This document shows, in pieces, positions 1 through 5,792 of a DNA stretch of 5,792 nucleotides (position 1 is its first letter; every line of letters starts with the position of its first letter). This DNA comes from Verrucomicrobiia bacterium (GTDB taxonomy: Bacteria; Verrucomicrobiota; Verrucomicrobiia; Limisphaerales; Palsa-1400), in contig JAICXV010000183.1 in NCBI GenBank assembly GCA_025934545.1, forward strand, positions 1 to 5,792, in the 5' to 3' direction. Position numbers and translations under genes: made by a program. Under the pieces are notes generated by a model. The model had not been told where the DNA came from and did no database searches. It was given only the letters and a program-made list of their open reading frames with translations.

Positions 1-3000
1 CGATGGGGATGTTGCCTTGTGTAGTGGCCTCGTAAGCTGCGCCGCGAACATCGACGTTGGTCAATTGCAATTGGCCATTTCCAGCGCCTAGATTTATTAC
101 CATCAAAGTTAGCGGCGACTCCTTGATTTCTGGAGTCTGCAAAACAAGCGCGACGACATTCAGGATGCTGTTCATCCTCTTGCTGAGGCTGAGCTTCACG
201 TTTGCGTTCGTCAGGATGACATTGGCCTGGCCGGTCAGATGTTCGCGCAAGCTCTTTCCGGTTGTGCCCTGGCCGTTGAAATTCGCGTTGGCGATCAAGT
301 CACCACGATACGCACCTTTGCTTTCGGGCAAAAAGGTATCAGCGAGTGCGGCCACGGGAACTTTGTCGGCACTGAAGCTCAGGTTGTATTTGTAACCTTG
401 AACGCTCAGGTCCAAATCAACATTCGCTTTGATCGGCGCGTTGTTGATCGTGATTTCGAGGGGGTTGATAACCACATGGCTATTGTCCGAAATGTTCAAG
501 GTGCATTTTTCGGTCACGTCGAGGTCGTGCAAATAAAGATGTCCGATGCTGACCTCGACGGTGGCCTTTTGGATGGGCAGGTGAACTGGGGCGGGTTCGG
601 CGTTCGCATTGCTCGTGGTGGCCGCTGGTGTTGATTCAGTGGCGGCGGCTTGTGGTTGCGCTTTTGCGTTGGAGGTTGGTTTCGAATAGAGATCGTACCA
701 CTGCGTCACGTCCATGGCATCAGCGTGAGCGGTGAGGTTTGCAACGATGTTGTTGCTCTTGGACAAGTCGACTTGCCCGCTGAGTTGCAATTCGTTCTTG
801 GCGCGTTGAGTTGGCGAGAGCGCGATACTTGCGGTTTTCAAACTGAGCACGTTGGCTTGCATCGAACCGTCGATCGCGACATGAGCGGCGAGCGGAGCGT
901 TGGTGTTTGGTTGAGCGGGATCGCGCACAACGAGATTGGTGACGGTCAGGTCGGCGTTGACGGAACTCGTGGTGGCGCTCTGAACATTCGCGCTGGCGCT
1001 GCCGTCGACTTGAACACTGACCAGTTGTTTGCCGCTCAGCGAAGGTTCCAGAAATGGAGCCAGGGCATGTTGGTTGAAGCCCGCGAGTTTTGCGGTGATT
1101 TGGCCAACCTTGTTGCTGAGGTTCCAATTGCCGCTCACATCAAAGTTGCCGGCAGGTTGGTCCGCTTGCGTCACTGAGCCATTGAGTTTTTTGATGGTGA
1201 CATCAGAGCCCAACATGCTGATGTCGGCATTCATCTGCGCGGCGAGCCGGTCGAGTTTTGTTTTGTCCATTGAGCCGGAGAGATTCACAAGCGCGAGTTG
1301 GCCGGTAACCGCCTGGGTGTTGCCGGTTTGAACAATGTGCCCATCGAACTTCACGTCGCCCGAGGTGATGGAAACATTCGGTACGGAAACGGCGTGGAGT
1401 AATTGAGGTAAGTTTGCATCGAGCGTCGCTTTGAGATCGGTTGCTTTGGTCGCCGTGTCAATTGTGCCGGAGCCGGCAAGCGTGACGCAGGGCTGGTTTT
1501 GTTGAGAAACGTTCGCTTTGTATTCGCTCAAGGTGAGCTTTTTGAATTGCTCAACCTCGCCTTTGGCGGTGAGTTGAACGTCAGCATTGGCGATTTGATT
1601 GCTGCCGAATTTGGCGCTGAAGTTCGCGAGATGTGAATTGATGTCGAGGGTGAGTTGTTTGCCGCCATTCTTCGAAACGACGTTCAGGTCGACCGTCGCG
1701 GAGCCGGCCGGATTCAAGTCTGACGCGAACGCTTTCCAATTACCGAGGTTGAGATTGTTGACCTTGAGCGCGAACGCGGCCTCCTCGGGAACGCCTGCGC
1801 CCTGGCCCCAACTGACCGGCATCGGTTTGGACAAATTGCCCGACAGAATCTCTTGCTGATTTTGGGTGCCGGTTATTTGCAGTTTTTGGAGCAAGGCGGA
1901 TTGCTTGGGTTGATCGACGTTCACCTGATAAGCGATGTTCAGGTCCAGAGGCGGCGTTGTTTCCGAATCGGCTTTCTTCGTAACGCTCAATTGCGCGGCG
2001 TTGAAATTGCCCGTGATCGCAATGGCATTTCCGCCGTTGCTGACGTCCACCTGGTTTGTGGAATTGATGTGCGTTTGGTTGAACTCCAAACCTTGTTTCG
2101 CTCCGACAAAATTAAGGACCTGCTTATCCAGCCCAACGAGATCGACATTAAAGCGGCCTTCCTTTTTCTCGGCGGAAAACGGTCCGCTGACTTTCAATTG
2201 TCCGAGGGCGTTTCCACCGCGTTGGAACACTAACGATAAATTCTGGATTTCCGTTGGTGTCAGGTTGCAGTTCAAAGTAACTGCGGCAGAAGCCAAGTCA
2301 CCCATCGCGCCGGTGGCGCTGGTGATTTGGGCCTCGGCTTTGCCGGTGGCGGATTGAGGCGATAAATCGGAGCCGAGTTTGTAATCGAAATTACCGGAGA
2401 GCTTCGCAGCGAGCGCGCCAGCTTCGCTGCCCTCAGCCGCTGGTTGGTCAACTTTGGCATCGCCACTGAGCTGAAGTTTGCCGGGCTGACCGTTCTGCAA
2501 GCGGTCGACCGCGAAATTGAAATCTGAAACTTGCGTGACCTTCTGTCCGCCACCTTTGAGTTTCTCGGTCATCGTCAGCTGGGCGTTTTTAATCGAGACA
2601 TTGGAGACATCGATTTGGGCCGGCTTGTTTGACTTTTTCTCCGTTGTCGCCGCCGGCTTTTTTGGCTCCGAGGTTTTCTGTTGAGTGAGCGGGTCGAGAT
2701 TGCTGGTCCCATCGGCGTTTTTAACAATGGTGATGACGGGCGATTGCAAACTCAGTTCGTGCACGACAATCTTTCCGCCAATGATGTCGCTCAGCGAATA
2801 GCGCGTGTGGACCTGTTGCGCTTGCAACAATTGATCGCGTCCGTGGGGCACGAGCTTCAGATCGTTCAAAGTCACTTCCGATAACCCAATCGAAGCGCTG
2901 CTGACGGTGATGTCGGAATTCAGACTCGCGCCGACTTTTGGGAGAATGACGCCTTTGAAGAACGCGCTGCTCGTCACGACGAAAAACGCGATGACTAACA

Positions 3001-3091
3001 AGACGACGAGCGAAAGCAGGACAATCGAGAGTTTGAAAAGAAAGCCGCGGCGCTTTTTAGGCGGGCGATCAGCTAAAGGTTCAGTGGCCAT
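1..3091 (-). CDS. AsmA-family envelope protein (3' end outside window)
   Basis: Reading the minus strand from the ATG at 3091-3089, the frame stays open for 1030 codons to the left edge, so the gene is partial at its C-terminus. Residues 1-17 are a short basic cytoplasmic tail (KKRR at 12-15). Residues about 18-39 are one strongly hydrophobic segment, an uncleaved inner-membrane anchor. AsmA hallmarks follow: a beta-rich stretch ending in HELSLQSPVITIVKNADG and NLDPL (about 111-135), a Lys/Pro/Thr-rich linker (about 138-158), then IDVSNVSIKNAQL (about 160-172). The rest is repetitive beta-strand sequence with many Gly/Asn/Asp turns, as expected of the long beta-groove of AsmA-like proteins. 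A second Ala/Pro/Thr/Asn linker lies at about 803-834. The last 100 or so residues (LTGQANVILTNANVKLS onward) resemble the AsmA C-terminal region, so little is probably missing. Known members (AsmA, TamB, YhdP, YdbH) span the periplasm and support phospholipid transport to the outer membrane; that role is inferred here. No clear ribosome binding site precedes the ATG, but the anchor follows it directly and no upstream in-frame ATG is seen. Confidence 0.87.
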   Translation of the reverse strand, partial: MATEPLADRPPKKRRGFLFKLSIVLLSLVVLLVIAFFVVTSSAFFKGVILPKVGASLNSDITVSSASIGLSEVTLNDLKLVPHGRDQLLQAQQVHTRYSLSDIIGGKIVVHELSLQSPVITIVKNADGTSNLDPLTQQKTSEPKKPAATTEKKSNKPAQIDVSNVSIKNAQLTMTEKLKGGGQKVTQVSDFNFAVDRLQNGQPGKLQLSGDAKVDQPAAEGSEAGALAAKLSGNFDYKLGSDLSPQSATGKAEAQITSATGAMGDLASAAVTLNCNLTPTEIQNLSLVFQRGGNALGQLKVSGPFSAEKKEGRFNVDLVGLDKQVLNFVGAKQGLEFNQTHINSTNQVDVSNGGNAIAITGNFNAAQLSVTKKADSETTPPLDLNIAYQVNVDQPKQSALLQKLQITGTQNQQEILSGNLSKPMPVSWGQGAGVPEEAAFALKVNNLNLGNWKAFASDLNPAGSATVDLNVVSKNGGKQLTLDINSHLANFSAKFGSNQIANADVQLTAKGEVEQFKKLTLSEYKANVSQQNQPCVTLAGSGTIDTATKATDLKATLDANLPQLLHAVSVPNVSITSGDVKFDGHIVQTGNTQAVTGQLALVNLSGSMDKTKLDRLAAQMNADISMLGSDVTIKKLNGSVTQADQPAGNFDVSGNWNLSNKVGQITAKLAGFNQHALAPFLEPSLSGKQLVSVQVDGSASANVQSATTSSVNADLTVTNLVVRDPAQPNTNAPLAAHVAIDGSMQANVLSLKTASIALSPTQRAKNELQLSGQVDLSKSNNIVANLTAHADAMDVTQWYDLYSKPTSNAKAQPQAAATESTPAATTSNANAEPAPVHLPIQKATVEVSIGHLYLHDLDVTEKCTLNISDNSHVVINPLEITINNAPIKANVDLDLSVQGYKYNLSFSADKVPVAALADTFLPESKGAYRGDLIANANFNGQGTTGKSLREHLTGQANVILTNANVKLSLSKRMNSILNVVALVLQTPEIKESPLTLMVINLGAGNGQLQLTNVDVRGAAYEATTQGNIPI

Positions 3092-3165
3092 AATGTTACA
3101 ATACGTCGAAAAAATTATTCCTCTACCGAATCTACAACTTTACTGAAAGAGTCCGGCTGTCAAGT
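3092..3165. promoter_or_regulatory. Divergent intergenic region with promoters for both flanking genes
   Basis: These 74 bases lie between two genes that start back to back, so promoters for both should lie in or near them. Bases 3092-3150 are about 30 percent GC, far lower than the coding DNA on either side, as promoter DNA often is. Possible -10-like hexamers are AATAAT on the minus strand (3119-3114) and TACAAT (3097-3102) or TTTACT (3139-3144) on the plus strand. None is paired with a convincing -35 hexamer at normal spacing. The divergent layout is seen directly; the exact promoter positions are not established. No strong inverted repeat that could serve as an operator is evident. Confidence 0.5.
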
Positions 3166-5439
3166 GTGGCGTCCATTCGTCGCTTGTTTCGCCTGCGCGC
3201 TGTCTTTACCTTTGTGCGCATGCTGGACGGCTTGCGACCTGCGCAAAGACAATGGCTTTGGGGGCTTCTGCTGGTGGTGCTGACCTGTATCGCCTACTTG
3301 CCGGTCCGCAACGCGGTGCTGATTTGGGACGACAGCTTCATGGTGACGGACAATAGGATGCTTCGCAGCTTGTCCGGCCTGCATGATATTTGGTTCACCA
3401 ATAAACCCGCGGACCACATTCCGGTCACGTTAACCGCGCTTTGGTTGCAATTCCAAATGTGGGGCACAAATCCGCTCGGCTACCATATTGTTAATGTCCT
3501 CTTGCACGCCCTTGGTGCGGTGTTGTTGTGGCGCGTGTTGGTGCGATTGAACTTGCCGGGCGGATGGTTGGCGGCGGCGGTGTTTGCGTTGCACCCGGTT
3601 TGTGTGGCGTCGGCGGCGTGGGTTTCAGAACAGAAAAATACGGTGTCGCTGGTTTTTTATCTGTGCACGGTCCTTTGTTACCTGCGATTGGAGCGAAAGC
3701 CGACCGCAGCAAATTACGCGTTGATGATCGTTGTTTTTGTCCTGACGCTTCTCACAAAAGGTTCGGTGGTGGTTTTGCCGGCGGTGTTGCTCTTGCTGGT
3801 TTGGTGGAAGAACAGGGGGCTGAAGCGAGTCGGTTTCTTGCGGCTGGCGCCGTTGTTCGTGCTGGCCTTTGCCGAAGGGTTGGCGGCGATCTGGTTTCAG
3901 AATCATCGCGCGATTGGCGGAGAGATGATCCAGGATTTGAATCGCGCCGGACAATTCATCGCGGCGACGCGCGCAGTTTGGTTCTATCTGTGGAAAGCGT
4001 GGATGCCATGGAATATCATCGTGATTTATCCGCAATGGCAAATCGATTGGCATTCGTGGGTTGAATACATCCCAGCGGTGTTAATCATCGCGGTATTTGT
4101 CGTTAGCTGGCGTTTTCGAGCGACGTGGGGACGGCATGTGATGTTTGCGCTGGCAGCGTTCATCGTCACTCTATTTCCGGTGATGGGCTTCTTTAATATG
4201 TATTTCCTCGTTTTTTCAAGAGTGGCCGACCATTGGCAATACCTTGCGATGCTCATCAGCATTCCGTTTGCGGTGTGCAGCGTGGTGTATTTCGCAAACA
4301 AATGGAAATGGCCACGGGCTGTTTCGGTGACGATTGCGGTTACGTTGCTGGGTTTTCTAACGGTTTCGACATATCTCCGTGCGTCAGTTTACGAAAACGA
4401 AGAAACTATCTGGACCGACACGATCAAAAAGAATCCGAACGCGTGGATGGCATACAACAATCTCGGTAATGCCTTGGCGAATCGACATGACGTCCTGGGT
4501 GCGATAGCGGCGTATCAACGAGCGATCGCCGTCAAAGCAGACTTCGCCGACGCCTACAGCAATTTGGGCAATCAGCTTGTCGCGCAGTACGAAGAACTGA
4601 AAAAAACCGACAAGCAGGAGGCGGCCAAAAAGCTCGATGAAGCGCTCGTAGTTCTGGAGAAAGCAGTGAAGATCCAACCGCAAATGCCGAATTTTCATTT
4701 CAATTACGGGATCGCGCTCGTCGCAAGAGGGAAGTTGGAGGAGGGCATCAAAGAATATCAGGAGGCGATCAAACTTCGTGGTGGCTTTGCCGAATGCCGG
4801 AGCAACCTCGCCAATGCGCTGTTGAAAGCCGGTCGGACGAAGGAAGCTTTGGAACAGGCGTTGATTGCGGCACAAATCAATCCCACGTCAGCCGAAGCGC
4901 ATTACAATGCGGGCAGCGCGTCTCATCAACTGGGTGACATCGAAAATGCGAAGAAGGAATTCGAGGCGGCTTTGAAACTGCGGTCGAACCTGACTTCGGC
5001 GCGCTACGAATACGGCATGATGCTGGCGATGTCGGATCGGTTTGCCGAAGCGTTGCCGCAGTTCCAGACCTACGTCCACGAAAATCCGCAAGACGCGTCC
5101 GGACACGGCACGTTGGGAAATTGTTATGCCGCGCTGCATCGTCGCGACGAAGCGATTGCCGAATATCTATTGACGCTGAAATTGGATCCAACCGATGCGC
5201 ACACTGAAAACAATCTCGCGAATGTCTACATGGAAGCGGAAAAAATTCCCGAAGCGCTGGAGCACTATGCGCGGTCCATTTCTTTGCAACAGGACGACGC
5301 TGGAACGCACGCAAATTATGCCGTAGCGCTGGTTCGCGTCGGCAAACGCGCTGAAGCTGCGGCGGAATATCGCGAAGCGTTACGGTTGAAACCGAACGAT
5401 CCACAATTGCAAGCGGCGTTAAACGCATTGAAGCAATAG
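3166..5439 (+). CDS. Polytopic membrane protein with TPR repeats, TMTC/PMT-like (GT-C type) glycosyltransferase candidate
   Basis: This 757-residue protein has two halves. Residues about 31-404 form a multi-spanning membrane domain with roughly ten to twelve hydrophobic segments. Its motifs match the GT-C/PMT-like fold seen in TMTC O-mannosyltransferases and their bacterial relatives: YLPVRNAVLIWDD (44-56, acidic pair D55-D56 in the first outer loop), GYHIVNVLLHA (105-115), FALHPVCVASAAWVSEQKN (140-158), LLTKG (195-199) and SRVADHWQYL (351-360). In PMT-type enzymes the acidic residues of the first loop act in catalysis on a polyprenyl-phosphate sugar. Residues 426-745 are nine TPR units, mostly exactly 34 residues long, carrying the usual pattern (NLGNAL, A-AAYQRAI, P at the end). 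By topology they probably face the periplasm and bind protein substrates or partners. The second unit has about 13 extra residues (KKTDKQEAAKK region). The GTG start at 3166 is chosen because it gives a basic N-terminal tail; GAAAGAG at 3145-3151 is a distant, weak ribosome binding site. An ATG at 3220 (residue 19) is the alternative and leaves the membrane domain intact. Glycosyl transfer is inferred; several bacterial homologues of this shape are annotated only as TPR proteins. Confidence 0.93.
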   Translation: MASIRRLFRLRAVFTFVRMLDGLRPAQRQWLWGLLLVVLTCIAYLPVRNAVLIWDDSFMVTDNRMLRSLSGLHDIWFTNKPADHIPVTLTALWLQFQMWGTNPLGYHIVNVLLHALGAVLLWRVLVRLNLPGGWLAAAVFALHPVCVASAAWVSEQKNTVSLVFYLCTVLCYLRLERKPTAANYALMIVVFVLTLLTKGSVVVLPAVLLLLVWWKNRGLKRVGFLRLAPLFVLAFAEGLAAIWFQNHRAIGGEMIQDLNRAGQFIAATRAVWFYLWKAWMPWNIIVIYPQWQIDWHSWVEYIPAVLIIAVFVVSWRFRATWGRHVMFALAAFIVTLFPVMGFFNMYFLVFSRVADHWQYLAMLISIPFAVCSVVYFANKWKWPRAVSVTIAVTLLGFLTVSTYLRASVYENEETIWTDTIKKNPNAWMAYNNLGNALANRHDVLGAIAAYQRAIAVKADFADAYSNLGNQLVAQYEELKKTDKQEAAKKLDEALVVLEKAVKIQPQMPNFHFNYGIALVARGKLEEGIKEYQEAIKLRGGFAECRSNLANALLKAGRTKEALEQALIAAQINPTSAEAHYNAGSASHQLGDIENAKKEFEAALKLRSNLTSARYEYGMMLAMSDRFAEALPQFQTYVHENPQDASGHGTLGNCYAALHRRDEAIAEYLLTLKLDPTDAHTENNLANVYMEAEKIPEALEHYARSISLQQDDAGTHANYAVALVRVGKRAEAAAEYREALRLKPNDPQLQAALNALKQ
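4441..5400 (+). repeat. Nine tandem TPR-coding units
   Basis: This segment encodes residues 426-745 of the TPR membrane protein. Units begin at about residues 426, 461, 508, 542, 576, 610, 644, 678 and 712; all are about 34 residues except the second, which is about 47. The repetition is clear at protein level (for example NNLGNAL, SNLGNQL, SNLANAL, NNLANVY at matching positions) but the DNA copies have diverged widely. This points to old duplication under functional constraint and not to recent tandem expansion. Confidence 0.85.
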
Positions 5440-5459
5440 GCCGGCGTTTGGTAAGCTGC

Positions 5460-5792
5460 GTGAAACTGATGAGCCGGCGTCAACCAAACTTTTGCGCGAT
5501 TATTTTCGCGGTCCTGTGTTTCTCGATTGGCGCGCAGGCGCAATCGTTCAGCAAACTGAGCGCGCATTTGATCAATGCGTATACGGTCGGTTCTTCAAAC
5601 ATCGTTTCCGGTAAACCGCGTTTGTTGAAGGTCCTGGCGCTCGATTCGGGTTTTCCGACAGGAATGGTGCAGGCAATGCGCGATTACAAAGCGAAAGTGC
5701 CGAATGGTAAAATCGTGGTGCGCGTCTATTCGCCAAAAACGTATTCCATATCGAACGATGCGACCGCGAGCGCGAGTGATTTTTGGAATACA
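5460..5792 (+). CDS. Exported protein of unknown function (N-terminal part, runs off window)
   Basis: The frame is open from the GTG at 5460 to the right edge, giving 111 residues with no stop. The start has a classic signal peptide: basic MKLMSRRQ, hydrophobic core FCAIIFAVLCFSIG (about 11-24) and a cleavage site after AQA (25-27). The mature part begins QSFSKLSAHLINAYTVG and continues with LLKVLALDSGFPTGMVQAM (55-73), GKIVVRVYSPKTY (83-95) and ASASDFWNT at the edge. The alternation of short hydrophobic strands (LLKVLAL, KIVVRVY) with a helix-like stretch between them is compatible with the start of an alpha/beta or TIM-barrel domain such as those of secreted glycoside hydrolases, but this is a guess. 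I do not recognise a family. An ATG at 5469 (residue 4) is an equally good start, and neither has a good Shine-Dalgarno sequence. Only 20 bases separate it from the preceding stop with no terminator hairpin between, so co-transcription with the TPR gene is likely. Confidence 0.75.
   Translation, partial: MKLMSRRQPNFCAIIFAVLCFSIGAQAQSFSKLSAHLINAYTVGSSNIVSGKPRLLKVLALDSGFPTGMVQAMRDYKAKVPNGKIVVRVYSPKTYSISNDATASASDFWNT

Noticed and set aside
650..1177. Plus-strand open frame of 175 codons, and similar plus-strand frames at 239-634, 1853-2233 and 1935-2357
   Set aside because: They lie opposite the continuous AsmA-like frame, their translations show no coherent domain, signal peptide or membrane pattern, and the opposite strand explains the sequence with clear family hallmarks.
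3528..4064. Plus-strand frame of 178 codons inside the membrane-protein gene, and minus-strand frames at 3625-4053, 4384-4875 and 4877-5428
   Set aside because: These overlap the TMTC-like/TPR gene, whose own frame carries recognisable motifs throughout. The alternative translations are rich in Arg, Gly or Cys with no structure, as expected of shadow frames.
5440..5459. Possible terminator between the TPR gene and the exported-protein gene
   Set aside because: The 20-base gap holds no GC-rich hairpin followed by a T run, so transcription probably continues into the next gene.
5440..5480. Direct repeat GCCGGCGT at 5440-5447 and 5473-5480
   Set aside because: Eight bases in two copies 33 bases apart, the second inside the coding sequence. 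This is likely chance, with no palindromic structure or further copies seen.
1..5792. Search for tRNA, rRNA, CRISPR arrays, insertion sequences or phage genes
   Set aside because: The window is almost wholly filled by three coding genes. No regularly spaced short repeats, terminal inverted repeats, transposase motifs or cloverleaf-like segments were noticed by eye.

Overview
The window looks like chromosomal DNA from a Gram-negative-type (diderm) bacterium of moderate GC content. It holds three protein genes and no recognisable RNA gene, mobile element, CRISPR array or phage feature. The long AsmA-like envelope protein, the membrane protein fused to TPR repeats, the weak Shine-Dalgarno signals, the GTG starts and the overall protein style suggest a Verrucomicrobiota member, perhaps Pedosphaera/Limisphaerales-like. 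This placement is inference from style, not from a marker gene.

Layout: (1) From 3091 leftwards to the window edge, the minus strand carries one uninterrupted reading frame of 1030 codons. It encodes an AsmA-family inner-membrane-anchored envelope protein whose C-terminus lies outside the window. (2) A short AT-rich divergent intergenic region (3092-3165) separates it from (3) a plus-strand gene (3166-5439) for a 757-residue protein. That protein has an N-terminal polytopic membrane domain resembling the GT-C/PMT-type and TMTC-like glycosyltransferases, followed by nine TPR repeats. (4) Only 20 bases after its stop, a third plus-strand gene begins (5460, running off the right edge). It encodes an exported protein with a clear signal peptide and no recognised domain in the visible part.

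How they may work together: all three products are predicted to act in or beyond the inner membrane. AsmA-like proteins are linked to lipid transport and outer-membrane homeostasis. The TPR membrane protein resembles enzymes that transfer sugars from lipid-linked donors to exported proteins. The third product is secreted and probably co-transcribed with the TPR gene. A shared role in envelope biogenesis or protein glycosylation is plausible but not shown by the sequence. No clearly new multi-gene system is visible; the TMTC-like/TPR protein with its secreted partner is the most interesting item.
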